From Stenogyne calaminthoides (Eukaryota > Streptophyta > Magnoliopsida > Lamiales > Lamiaceae): a stretch of DNA of 64,000 nt. The first letter of the stretch is position 1; each line of letters begins with the position of its first letter. Shown piece by piece: positions 11,964-23,640 of this stretch. The notes under the pieces were generated by a model, which was given only the letters and a program-made list of their open reading frames with translations, was not told the DNA's origin and did no database searches. The stretch covers positions 20,677,853-20,741,852 of the forward strand of contig JBBCBC010000002.1 of NCBI GenBank assembly GCA_037126765.1. The letters run 5' to 3'. A program made the position numbers and the translations under genes.

Positions 11964-13553
11964 TGTTGAAATTTAAAGGCACGTAAACACGTAATACATG
12001 CGCAGCAAAACTAAACAGTTCACCAACAACGAAGATATAATTGCATAATTAAATACGAGTAAACGTAAACAAAATTCTTACAGCAATTCGTACACGTATC
12101 TCTCAACTATGGTATCCACGTACCAATTCGCATAGATCTGCCAGCATTATATCCTCGAGATGAATTTGCTAGGAAAATTCTAACTTAGAGATTTTATGGA
12201 GAAAATATGAAGTCTTGTATTATGAATTCCCAAGAGCTCATATATATAGGGAAGACTCAGCTTAAATCTTAAGCTAACCTGATTAGTAAATAAAATTCCT
12301 AATCTTGTAAATTAAATCCCATAGATTTAATTCTCATATACATAAATCTCTACGGATTTGATTTCCATGTATATCGAATCTCTACGGATTTGATTCCATA
12401 TATATCGAATCCGATAATAATATTCCATATATTATTATTATTGGGAATCCTATTTAATTAAATCTAATTTAATTAAATATTAATAATAATTAATTCTAAA
12501 TATAATTATTATTATATTCTCCATAAATTAAATATTAATATCCAATATAATATTTAATCAACCAACTATAATTAGTAAACAACCGTTACTTGTTGTGTGA
12601 CCCATAGGCCCTCATATATCAAGTGATTAGTCAAACTGACGGTCTTAATTGAACCCTAGACAATAAATCAGACATTCTCAATATATGAAATACGTTGCGA
12701 GAAAATGTGCAACTACCTGTAACTGAAACATGGACTATTACGATAATTTCCCTTCATTCGGGAATACTCGATTAAATCTTGAACATGATGAAGTGTCTAT
12801 TCAAATAACTTAATCATTTTATCTCTAATCACTAATTGATCACTTATGTCACACTTGGCCTCAAAGTCCAAGTTGACGTGCATCGGCCGATGACTTAGAT
12901 CCAATTATGATTAGAAGATGAGTATTCTCTCTAAATCCACATTGAGGAATGAATCCTATTCTTGGCCCAACTACCACGCACATGCATTTCGTGATGAATC
13001 CAATCCAAGCAATATCTACCCATGGAAGGGTGCAAGCGTCGGTCATGGTCAAAGTTCATCATTCCACACATGTCGTGTGTATTGACCCAAAGGACTATCG
13101 CATCGCTCCCACTAACCGAGAAACCCGTAGACACATATTGTGGAATTCCATCAAACGATTTCTCGGATGGGTATACCAATACCCTCTAAGGTATCTGTGC
13201 ATCCATCATGAGATACCTAGTATCTCGTAGTAAGTGAGATCTTACTACACTCTCTAAGAGTATGATGCAGATCGCACATCAATCTCAATTGCATCATCAA
13301 TATCCCATTCTTGATGATCCTTGATCGGGGCCATTTGAGAATCATGCTTAAGTCATCTGAGTTCTCGCAACCTCAATGACAGAAATGACTCATAGGAACA
13401 CTTGCATGAATAAATGCAAATAATCAAACATAATATTCAAACAACTGTATTGCCATACATTAATATTTAATGAACTATAATATTAAATCAAACTGAATAT
13501 CATCGAGTATTATGTCCTTACAATAGATTGTCTCTAGGACACTAACACTAACA
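11964..13553 (-). mobile_element. Copia-3 LTR
   Basis: The LTR has inverted ends TGTTGAAATT and AACACTAACA (1590 bp). At its low-coordinate side is a minus-strand primer-binding site and at its high-coordinate side a minus-strand polypurine tract followed by RNase H. It therefore served as 5' LTR for one internal region and 3' LTR for another. It contains AT-rich U3 sequence at 12300-12600 and no significant coding frame. Confidence 0.8.
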
Positions 13554-13566
13554 ATCTCCCACTTGG
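13554..13566 (-). other. Copia-3 polypurine tract
   Basis: The minus strand reads CCAAGTGGGAGAT directly before the LTR start TGTTAGTG. A purine run at this place primes plus-strand DNA synthesis in LTR retrotransposons. Confidence 0.8.
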
Positions 13567-13599
13567 ACTAGACTCAATTACCTACATGTCTAACCCTTA

Positions 13600-14300
13600 G
13601 ACCATCAAATGTCTAGTGTGTACATGAACACTCAGTGTTTTGGTGAAAGGATCTGCCAAATTAAATATGTGAGAATACATTTTAATTCTATTTCTCCTAT
13701 CGTTATGATCTCTCGGATCAAATGATAAGTCTCAGTACATGCTTGTTTCTGTTTGTTGATCTCGGTTCCTTTGCTTGAGCAATCACACCAGCGTTGTCTC
13801 AATTCAGCTTTATTAGACAACTGTCACTCGGAACTACCCCTAGTTCTCTTAAGAACTATAAAATCCAGACAGCCTCCTTGATGCTTCTGATACAGCAATA
13901 TACTCAGCTTCAGTTGTTAAATCTGCGGTCGACTTGCTTGTAACTAGTCCAATTGACCACCTCATCATTGAAAGTGAAAGGTAACCTGACTGTGATTTGT
14001 AATAATCACAGTCGGATTGGAAACTTGCGTCAGCATAACCAGTCACTACTAGTTCTAACTGTCCACCATAGACAAGGAAACATTCTTTAGTTCGTCTAAG
14101 ATACATAAGAATGGTCTTGACAGCAATCCAGTGAGACTCACCCGGATTCTAATGGTATTCACCAGTGATACTGATAGCGTAGGCCACGCTTGGCATAGTG
14201 CAAGTCATGGCGTACATGATTGACCCAATTGCATATGCATATGAGACATCTTTCATGTGCTTGATATGAGACAAACTAGGTCAACAAATTGCATAGGCAT
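13600..14300 (-). pseudogene. Copia-3 RNase H remnant
   Basis: The minus strand at 13849-14106 encodes MYLRRTKECFLVYGG, VVTGYADASFQSDCDYYKSQ and LTTEAEYIAVSEASRR, the RNase H region of a Copia polyprotein. Upstream (14110-14300) are broken remains of the preceding RT end, including a short KMSHMHMQ-like stretch. Frameshifts and stops prevent expression. The sequence belongs upstream of the polypurine tract at 13554. Confidence 0.8.
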
Positions 14301-14435
14301 ATGGGACAAACTGGGTCAACTAATTCTTATCTTCGGTACGTTTTTTATTGATTGTTCATTCGTTATTCATTAATTAATTGTTTGTGGCATAGACGTAAAA
14401 TCTATGTTACAACATAAACCTATTCATAAGGTTCT
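14301..14435. other. Short AT-rich junction
   Basis: Between Copia-3 and the pararetroviral reading frame there is AT-rich sequence with TAATTAATTG and no recognisable element ends. It may be viral spacer or degraded transposon. Confidence 0.3.
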
Positions 14436-15822
14436 TAATTGATCCAAGACCAAATTGATCATAAAATTTGTCAGATTAATTTTCTAAAAGAAGAATTAAA
14501 TTCTTTAACTATTGAAGATAGATTAAAAAATTCTAAGCTTCAAGATAAGATAAAAATAAGTTTCTCTCTTGATATTTGCAATGAGTTTCCTAATGCTTTT
14601 TGGGATAGAAAGAAAAATATTATTTTTTTTCCTTATGAGGAAAATTTCAAGGACAATAAGATCCCAACTAATTCTAGACCTTGTCAAATGAACTCTTAGT
14701 ACTTAGAGTTATGTAAGAAGGAAATATCTTCCTTATTACAGAAGAAGCTTATTACTCCATCTAAGACCCCCTGGTCTTGTATTGTCTTTTATGTTAATAA
14801 GCATTCTGAACAGGAGCGCGGAGTTCCTAGATTGGTTATAAATTATAAACCTCTTCATAAAGTCCTAAAATGGATTAGACACCCTATTCCTAATAAAAAG
14901 GATCTTCTTAACAGATTATTCAATTCTCTTGTATTTTCAAAATTTGATTTAAAATCAGAATTTTGGCAAATACAGATTGATCAAGTAGACAGGTATAAAA
15001 CTGCCTTCAATGTTCCTTTCGGTCATTACAAATGGACTGTTATGCTTTTTGGCATAAAAAACGCTTCAGAATTTCAACAGATTATGAATGACATTTTTTA
15101 TCCTTATAGTGATTTTATCATTGTTTATATTGATGATATTCTTTTATTTTCTAAATATTTACAAATACATTTTAAACATCTTGATATTTTTAAGAATATA
15201 GTTATTAAAAATGGCTTAGTTATTTCAAAACCTAAAATGGTTTTGTTCCAAACCAAAGTTAATTTCTTAGGTCATATAATTGAAAGAGTAAATATTATTC
15301 CTATTCAAAGAAGCATTGAATTCGGAAATAAATTTCCTAATATTATTACTGATAAAACTCAGTTACAAAGATTTTTAGGAAGTCTTAATTATGTGTCTTC
15401 TTATATTAAAATATTTCTGAAGATTCTGCTATTTTATATGATAGACTTAAAAAGAATCCATCTCCTTGGAATGATAATCGTACTAAGGTCGTTATTTATA
15501 TTAAAGAAAAGGTTAAGAACATTCCTTGTCTTATGCTTGCAAATCCCTTATGGGAAAAAAGTGTTGAAATTGATGCCTCATATTTGGGGTATGGTGGTAT
15601 ATTATAACAGATTAATCATGTTAATAATGTTGAATACATTATTAGATTTTACTCTGGTAAATGGAATAATACTCAAAAGAATTATTTTATCGTTGCTAAA
15701 GAAATTTTAGCTATTGTCAAATGTATTCTTAAATTTCAAGATGATTTATATAATCAGAAATTTACCATTAATACTGATTGTAGAGCTGCTACTTTTATGC
15801 TCTTCAAAGATTTTTAACATAA
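14436..15822 (+). pseudogene. Endogenous pararetrovirus: reverse transcriptase and RNase H start
   Basis: One plus frame runs from 14436 to about 15420 with a single in-frame TAG at 14697-14699. It encodes the N-terminal RT region, then RLVINYKPLHKVLKWIRHP, FSKFDLKSEFWQIQID and the catalytic YIDDILLFSK, followed by VNFLGHII. This pattern is that of Caulimoviridae (petuvirus/florendovirus-like wording), not of Copia. The usual Gly after FDLKS is Glu here. After 15420 the frame shifts and an RNase H piece (AKEILAIVKCILKFQ) is seen to 15810. A solo LTR cuts it at 15825. The copy is decayed and cannot express a protein. Confidence 0.8.
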
Positions 15823-15824
15823 TG

Positions 15825-17843
15825 TGTTGGTCCCGGTGCAAACGAGTCTTACACGTGTATGGGGGGGGAATACACGTGTTCAGTGTTTTTAAAACTTTTT
15901 CTTACTGAGGTCAGCTTGGGTCAGATAGTCCTGAAGATTAGGTTCTGAGAAGCACAGATCGCTCTGAGTCAAAGTCTACTGAGACAGTGATCCTGAGCTG
16001 CTTTCAGATACCTCAGATAATCCCAACTGAGTCCTGAGTGTCAGAGATCCTGAGTTGCTTGGATCAGATAACTAACTTACTGAATCCTCAGAAGAGAGTT
16101 CAGTTTGATAACTATCTGTTCTAGCTACTCAGTCGTGCGGAATGGTTGGCCCTTTAGATTATACTCGTTTTAAGCTTTGCTGAAAACCTTCCCTTTATGA
16201 AATAGTGATTAGGCTGTGATTCACTTATGCAACTTCAGTGGATTGATTCCAACTGAATATCAGTGAAAAGTATGCTTTCAAAACAAGTCAATGCAACAGT
16301 TAAGTACAGATAAGGAAAGCAATAAAGAACACAGCAATTATAGTGGTTCAGAGACTCAAGCTCCTACGTCCACTCTCCCTGACTCTTCAGAGAAATTCAC
16401 TATCAACTTCTGAGCTTTCTGACTACCTCGTAGTTTACTTACTCAACTCGGCCCTGAGTTTTCTGACTACTCCACGTAGTTTACTTACTCAACCCGATCT
16501 TGAGCTTTCTGACTACCTCCGTAGTTTACTTACTCAATCACACACAAGCTTTCAAACTACCCCTGTAGCTTACTAACTTCTCCTCTAGAGTTTTCTGACT
16601 ACTCCGCGTAGTTTACTAACTCTTTACAACTCTTTCTCACCAACAAACACACTCGAGCTACCTTCTCAAGGGTTTTGGGGGTTTCTCGGTTGGTTTCCAA
16701 CTAGGATGAGATATCCTTTACAATGAAGTACAATGCAAAGGGTTAGGATATCTCGACTAAGCTTTGGATAAATCTTATCAAGCTAGGCTTAGTATAGTGA
16801 GCTCTCTTCAATATCGAAGCACTTGGGAAATTCTAAGTTTTTCGAGTGCTTTCACTTTTGCAAGAATAAGTTTGAGCTCTTGAGTTGCGTATAAATTTCC
16901 CGTAACCTTACAATGTAGAGGGTCACCAGTATTTATAGGCATACACCAAGGTCACTTTTGAAAACTATCCGTTGGAGAGATAACTTCGTGAGTTCCCTCT
17001 TGTGGTGTGTGAAACGGCTATATTTAGGGTTTGAAACTCCCTAACACGTTTTAGGCAATAGCTTTTCATGTAGCCGGTCTTCACTTTTTGCAGTCTGGAA
17101 CTTTTGTACATCTGACATCTTTTTCAAACACATCCAAGGTCGATGTCGATGATGGTGCGATGTCGTCTTCCTCTTTTTGACTTTTGTCTCCGGTTAAAAG
17201 GTAGACACCTTCAACGGCTCTTTTTGGTTACAAACTCTGGAGTTTGATATAACCTTAACAACACTTGACTTAGTTCCTTTTATGCGCATTTGAATATCTT
17301 GGCAATATCTAACTTCTTAAGGAATCGCGATCTTCTAAGTATTGCATCCTTCGATAGATATTATCGATTACCCTCGGAACACTTTCGAGTTCATCTTGAG
17401 CATTGATATATTCTTGAGTCTTGATGATTATTGTGCCTTCAGTACTCTTGATCTTGATTCTTGATCTTACATCTTACGCGGTCTTGAGTCTTACGAGTCT
17501 TGAGTCTTCTAAGTCTTCAGGGTCTTCTGAATCTTTGTAGTTTATAATTGGTGATGTCTTTTTGAGTCTTCGTCTTTGAGTCTTTAGTTACTCAGTATCA
17601 TACTGAGTCTTCAGTATCTCAGTTTCATCCTGAAACTTCGGATACTTCAGAAACATACTGAGTTCTTGAGTCTTGAAACCTATCCTAAACTATATCTGGC
17701 GACTATACATTTTGCAGATAACATCCTGAATACTCTAAAACTGAATCCTGACTCAACTATCAAGATCATTCTGAACATGTCATACTTAGGGGTTTTGGGA
17801 TCTTAATCAAAATCGTATATCTTTATTAAATTCATCTCCCAAC
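15825..17843 (-). mobile_element. Solo LTR, family B, in pararetroviral RNase H
   Basis: Ends TGTTGG and CCAACA are perfect inverted repeats, and the target-site duplication TAATG is present at 15820-15824 and 17844-17848. The RNase H coding sequence continues after 17849. No internal domain is present, so it is a solo LTR (2019 bp) left by LTR-LTR recombination. It holds about five imperfect 46-50-bp tandem repeats at 16390-16625. The related LTR at 47427-49481 gives orientation minus. Confidence 0.92.
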
Positions 17844-17848
17844 ATAAT

Positions 17849-17972
17849 GTTTATAAACAAATGTTTGCCCGATGGCAATCTCATCTTGCTTATTTTGATT
17901 TTGATATTGTCTATAAGCAGGGAAAAGATAATCATCTTCCAGATTTTTTAACTCGTGAATTTATTTCTTCAT
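17849..17972 (+). pseudogene. Endogenous pararetrovirus: RNase H C-terminus
   Basis: Directly after the solo LTR the plus strand encodes the end of a viral RNase H, with FDFDIVYKQGKDNHLPDFL ending in an ITREF-like motif and a stop near 17972. It is the continuation of the frame broken at 15824. Confidence 0.8.
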
Positions 17973-18850
17973 GACAGAAATGAGTCACTCTGGAAGAAGT
18001 CCATATTCCTCTTATAGAGGAAGAGGAGACAAAGGTCATCCTCCTATTATACAGCATGGGAAGAAATCATTTTCAACCAGAACATTTCTGGTAGTGGCTC
18101 TTCTTCAAAAAGAGATAATGTTCAAAAGGAATTTCAAGAATTCCTCAGACAACATAGTAAAAATATACCAATAGAGGACAATTCCTCAAAGACTAATGGC
18201 GAGAAATCATATTCTTCTGTTGCTAAAAAAGAATATAATTTTTTTTTATTCTCCTAAAAGAGAATTAATTCTTATCCTTGAGGATGAAGATGAGAAGTTA
18301 AAAGAGTCCCCATGGATTCTTATGGAAAAATATTTTCCAAATTCTAACTAGAATGTTGAGATCTATGAAACAAGAGGTTTTTATGAAAATATTCTCATTA
18401 GTCTCGAAAGTGTTGATATTTAGTTTTTTCCTCCAAAGAGTAAAAATATAAATTACTCCAAATTTATTATTAAAAAGATTATCTCCATCTAAGAATGGGG
18501 CACTTCGCCTTTTGCTGAAAGAAGTATGACTAATGAAGTCACCCACACGGTATTCCAATACAATTATTGGGATTATTTATAAAGTTTTTATAAAACTTTA
18601 TTCTATCAGAATGTTAAGCTTTCTCACACTTGGTTGATACAAATTTGTGAGAATATCAACAGGAATCAAATTCCTAACAGGCTTATTTCTTGGTGGGGAA
18701 ATTTCGGTGCAATGGCAGATATTTTGCCTGAAGAGATTAAATCTCTATTGGAAGAATATTCTATTATTTCTTCTTCCTTAAAATCTCATAATATAAGTGG
18801 TAAAACTACTTGTATATTTTTTGTTGATTTCGGAATCTCATGGGTCTGGA
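17973..18850 (+). pseudogene. Endogenous pararetrovirus: following ORF, upstream-of-coat-like
   Basis: After the RNase H end, broken plus-strand frames encode a Ser/Arg/Gly-rich start (HSGRSPYSSYRGRGDKG) and then a region with TRGFYENILISLESVDI, TVFQYNYWDYL and NRLISWWGNFG, followed by FFVDFGISWVWK. The last parts resemble the N-terminal half of caulimovirid polyproteins. There are at least five stops or frameshifts. Position directly after RNase H suggests either a second viral ORF or a head-to-tail viral genome copy. Confidence 0.65.
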
Positions 18851-19993
18851 AATTAACACGTGTTTTGCAACACACTAACCTCTCAAGTATAAGAGGGTCA
18901 TTGAAGTGCCCGGTTTAATATCAATCCACGGGACTAGGTGTGGAATATAGCAGAATTGCAATGTGTCGGCGCGGGATTATAGTGTAACATGTTTGGTAAA
19001 ATAAAAGCAAGCAATAATCAACAAGTGAAACAAAGATCCAATAATAAACGAGCAAGCTAAGAGAAAGCAATTAAATAGCAAACGATTTTGTTTATTAGCG
19101 AGAGAAGATGTGCTCGGGTGTTTTTCCTTGTGAGACGATTGTCAAAAGATCAATTATGGTGTTTGCCTCAATTTTCGGTTATTCCATAAGGGTGATCACT
19201 TCACATATACCATTCCCGTACTTGGTAAGCCTAGGGTATGATATCGTTTTATATCCTAGGGTCGAGAGGTGAATCTCCCTTTGCTAGCCCGGGTAATTGC
19301 ACGGATATGGTCCTCTAATTAACTAACTACTCCGTCACAGTGTGTTCCCACTTGTAGACTAAGGCTGATGCTCCTATGTTCCCTTCACTACCAACTCAAG
19401 GTTTTAACTCAAGAAGACAGATTAGGGGGGTTCTCAAGTACCTACCCAACTCTCGTTGCGATAGAACCTAATAAACTCCAATTCGGATGAATTAAACCAA
19501 TACCCGTATGCCTAAACCCGTCTACCCAACTCTCGTTTGAAATAAACTAGCAAAAACACACAAGCTAATAGCAAAACCACCAAAATAGAACAAGTAAATT
19601 CCCCTAATCTAAAGGATAACCATCAATAGAGATGAACAACCATAATCAAAGCAATTAAACAATCATCACCACAATTCCAAACACCCAAACACTAATAACC
19701 TTAGCCCATGGTGCACAAGGTAAAACTCATGGCTAAACAACAAGAAATCAAAGAACCCATATCAAAATAAGCTATAAATAAACAAAAGAAAGAAAGAGAC
19801 ACCTTACTATTGAAGTTCAAGCAGTAAACCATACAAAATCCATCAATACTCCTTGATTTCTTGCTCAAAACTGAAAATGAAACTATATCTATGCTATTCT
19901 ATGAGGATCTATACTATCTATGGAAGCAAAATTGAAAAATAGGAAAAAGTATTAGTTACAGCGCTAAACAGTATCACTTGATATCTTCCCCTT
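18851..19993 (-). mobile_element. Ty3/gypsy-type LTR, copy 2, right part in minus orientation
   Basis: Nearly identical to 7716-8807. It differs by small changes and by a 50-odd-bp segment near 19330-19383 absent from copy 1. It is interrupted at 19994 by a solo LTR and resumes at 21263. Confidence 0.75.
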
Positions 19994-21262
19994 TGTTGGG
20001 AAATGAATTTAATAAAGAAGATTTTGATTAGATCCCAAAACCCCTGAGTATGACATGTTCAGGATAATCTTGATAGTTGAGTCGATAGAGTTTTAATGTT
20101 AAAATTTTGGATATAGAAAGGGATAGATTTTGAAGATATATTTAAGAAAAACTGAAGTTTCAATATGAAACCTGGGGAACTCGATATGAGATTGAGAATC
20201 AAGACTTCGATATAAGATGAGAATCAAGACTTCGATTAATGAAATCGAGAATCAAGACTCAAAGATGAAGACTCAGTATATCAATCAGTATATCTCTGAA
20301 GACTCGAGACAATCGAGACTCGGAAGATCAAGATCAAGATATCAAGATCAAGTAAAAGGATATTGAAGGCCGCAAAATCAAGACTCAAGAATGTATTGGT
20401 CATTAATGTTCCGAGGCACCAAGCCGAGGAATATAATGGAATCCAAATGCGTGGACCAATGAGAGGAAGACAACCAATTTAAAAAGCGATCTTACAAAAG
20501 AATAGTATGGATTTGAATGTGATTCTCTCCAACGGTAACATTCAAATCCACACTCTAAATACAAGTACTTCCTACATTATTACGTGTGGAAGTGCGAATA
20601 AGATAAAGAACGATGCTTCAGCTAAGAGAACATATACTAAATGAACACAAGTCTTTGAGATATACAAATATATTCAAAGAGTGTTCTAGAACCCAATCTA
20701 AGCAACCCACGATGTATCTTAAGAGAGATTTTCCCAACCTTAGCATTGAGGCTAAACAAATGTAAGGGAAAATCTCACCATAGTTGGAGACAACACCAAA
20801 CCCAAAACCCATTCTCGTAAAGAGATAACCAAAATGGTGAAGTGAGGTAGTTGCTTGGCAATCCCAAAGGGTAATAAGTCCCAATTGGAGTGTGAACTCG
20901 TTAAACATCTAGAGGCGAGCCCGAGAGGGTGATAAGTCCAGTTGAGTTAGTAAACTACAGGTAGTCGAAAAGCTCAAAGTAGAAAGGTTAGTAAACTTGA
21001 GGTAGTCGAAAACCTTAGGAAGTGTTTGAAGGAATTTCCTAGAACAGGGAGAGTGGATGTAGGAGCTTGAGTCTCCAACCACTATACATTGTTGTGTTGT
21101 TTCCTTCGCTTTTACGTTCTTATCTTGTCATATGCATTCAATCATAAGCAAAACACAACACATGAGCTTAAAAGAAAAATTTTGGAATCACCATTCCTTC
21201 AATATGCATTTTCATGTTTTGCTTCCATACGCTGCGAAATGGTTTTTTTTTTTAGCCTAACA
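19994..21262 (+). mobile_element. Mosaic solo LTR nested in the gypsy LTR
   Basis: TSD CCCTT flanks it (19989-19993 and 21263-21267), and copy 1 of the gypsy LTR shows the empty site near 8805. Ends are TGTTGGG and CCTAACA. The first 400 bp match the inverted end of family B (15825, 47427), including a GATCCCAAAACCCCT stretch. From about 20420 to the end it matches family A (62150-63986), including GAGAGTGGATGTAGGAGC at 21048. It is therefore a mosaic of two LTR families. 1269 bp, no internal domain. Confidence 0.9.
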
Positions 21263-21837
21263 CCCTTCACTCCCTATTGTCAATTGAATGATAAAAAAAA
21301 TGAAGTTGGACCTTTTATATGCTTTTGAATCCTCATACGTGTCCCAGGGCGAAAATGGGGACCTCAGATATTTTGGCTTGCTCGACTCGAGCAAGTGTAA
21401 AATTGCGCACATATTTTCTTTCTTTAGGCTGCTCGACTTGAGCAGTGTTGCTATACCAAAATTGGGTCGAGCAACTCAAAACTTTGGATTTGAAGGAGGT
21501 CATGTTTTCTTGACTCGAAAGCGATCGAGCAAGCAGTCATGCTTGATCGTCGTTTTCTTCATAACTTGAGCTCCCGAACTCCTATTGACTTGGTTCTTTT
21601 TGCGTTGAGAACCTCACTTCAAGCTCTTTCACATGGTTCTATATTTGACTTGACTCAAAATAATATTGAGCTCGTGTGTTTTGCTTCCTAAATCCTCAAT
21701 TTTCCTACAAAGATAGTAAAACAAAAATCTTTCTCATTTCAAGTGCAATTAGTCCAAATTGAGCAATAGAAATATGAAATTAGGTCAAGAGTGAGCAAGA
21801 AAAGCACATAAATCTCAAGCAAAATCACCACTAATCA
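21263..21837 (-). mobile_element. Ty3/gypsy-type LTR, copy 2, remainder
   Basis: Continuation of the gypsy LTR after the nested solo LTR, matching 8806-9395. It is followed by the same polypurine stub (21838-21895; here CCCCCCCAAACTTAAAG on the plus strand). Confidence 0.75.
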
Positions 21838-21895
21838 ACCCCCCCAAACTTAAAGATTTGCTTGTCCCCAAGCAAAGAAAAAGAAAACTAAGGGG

Positions 21896-22830
21896 TGATT
21901 GGTTGAGATTCAAATAGTGATCCAAGTTCAAGTTCAAGACAAGACAAGTCAACTTTCCTCTCAAAGCACCACATTGTCAATCAAACTCTTCACCACTTCA
22001 AGCAACATCAGTATCCGTCCTTTCTTCTTAACCACTAACACTCATATGTTCAATGTTGTCTTTGATGTTGTTGACTGTAGGTTGACGATCTATGTTATTC
22101 TGCAAGATTCCAGAAGGTTCCACAAGCTTCAAGAATCGAGTAGAAGGGACTAGATCAGGCAGCTGTTTTCAAAAGATTGGAGAAGAACCACTACCTGGGC
22201 AGTTACAAAGATCATGGAAGAGTGGATTGAAGAGTTTCTAGATCCTGCAAGGAGGCTCTAGTAAGGCTACACGAAGTCTATAAATAGAAGAACTTGATGT
22301 TCACATCAAGTGCCAAACATTGCCATTAATCGTGTGCTGTTTAGTCGAAGCAAAAACCAAGCATCAACTGTAGAGTGTGTGAGTGCATCCAGAGTGATAG
22401 GGTCATTGTTGTGGAGTTATTTTACCATAGAGAGTAATTGTAGGGTTTACAATACCTCGAGTTGGTGCTAGATTTGTTTTATGTGGAGTGTTAGTCTCGG
22501 TGTTAGATAGTTTCACACTCAGAGGACAGGTCACCTTTGGTAGTGTAGAAATACACCTAGCCTTTAGATCATATGCTTGATCTTGTTTCAAGGGGATTCG
22601 ATTTGTGAACCTCTTTGTATTCATTATTTTGATAAATAGTGATTTCGACCATAAGGCTTCACAATGTATATTGATATAGATTGTGCAAAGTCTTTTTAAT
22701 TTCGTGTGTTGTGTTTCTGAGTCTTCCGTTGTTTCTGTTGTTTAATTGTTACTTTGAGTGTTCCAACATTCTGTGTAACTTTACTCTGATTTTACTAAAC
22801 ACAACCCCGTGTCTTTCATACACACTTTCA
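21896..22830 (+). mobile_element. Copia-2-type solo LTR
   Basis: Homologous to 9454-10370 end to end, with about 18 extra bases near 21958. It ends CACACTTTCA at 22830 and is followed not by a primer site but by pararetroviral sequence, so it is a solo LTR or duplicated LTR. It carries the TATA box TCTATAAATAGAAG. Confidence 0.8.
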
Positions 22831-23280
22831 ATATTGATTTTTCTGATTCAAAATCAGATACTTCTATGATTACTGGTTCTAACCTTCAGGATGCTCAGGA
22901 TCCAAATGATGATTACCAAGACTTTTCTATTCAAGATAGTTTTGACCAATTGAAGAATTCTCTTAAAGAGAAGATAAAAGAAAGAAAGTGTTGATGGAAG
23001 ACTGTGAATTTAATATTGTTCGCTTCCGATCAGTGAAGTCAGGTTTTTATATCTGGCAAGTTCCTTTTCATGTTCGTTTCGATGAAAATAACCATGAAAT
23101 CCGAAATAAAAATTATCTTAAGGTTCTTAAAAAAGAAAATTAAAATCCTTGAAATATCTATTCCTGTTCTAGAAAAGATATAGATATGATGAAGAAGAAA
23201 GGATGCATTATCCTCATTCGTTAGAAGATTTTAAGAAGACTCTAAGACTTCTGAAGAAACAAACTTCTTTGATGGCGATC
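22831..23280 (+). pseudogene. Endogenous pararetrovirus fragment, downstream side
   Basis: Plus-strand broken frames encode an acidic piece (DDYQDFSIQDSFDQLKNSL) and then CEFNIVRFRSVKSGFYIW. By composition and position they look like the continuation of the viral polyprotein cut at 18850. Similarity to a specific viral domain is not clear to me. Confidence 0.5.
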
Positions 23281-23640
23281 TAAAAAAAATGTAGACTTAG
23301 CGTATTTGCAAGATACGACTACAGTAATCGACAAAATTAAATTTCATCATTGCTTACATCAGCAGACCAAGTACTGTTCATGAATAGTAAAAACACTATT
23401 CACTTTTTTACTATTCATCTTTATTTTATTTTTTAGTTTGAAGTCCGGGATTGATGTCCGGCTCTTTCTCCTCTATATATAGTTTTGTTTTTCATTTTGA
23501 GAGGCACGCTCGAGTTTAGACTCGCCCCCTCTTTCTCTCTCTAAATCCCTCTCTAGTGTGCAACCTTGTAACCTTGTAATATTATTGTTCATAAACTCAA
23601 TTATGCTTGTGGTTCTTTAAGATATATTGTTATTTAAATT
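23281..23640 (+). promoter_or_regulatory. Possible pararetroviral intergenic promoter
   Basis: The segment has no long frame. It holds a strong TATA-like CTCTATATATAG at about 23471-23482 downstream of a region with TTACATCAGCAGACC, followed by a pyrimidine-rich leader-like stretch (CTCTTTCTCTCTCT) and AATATTATTG. This layout fits the intergenic promoter of a caulimovirid. It is an inference from context; the TATA itself is plainly visible. Confidence 0.4.

Noticed and set aside
15850..15870. G-run (GGGGGGGG) as a G-quadruplex
   Set aside because: One run only; its length differs by one or so between copies (also 47463), typical of slippage or homopolymer error.
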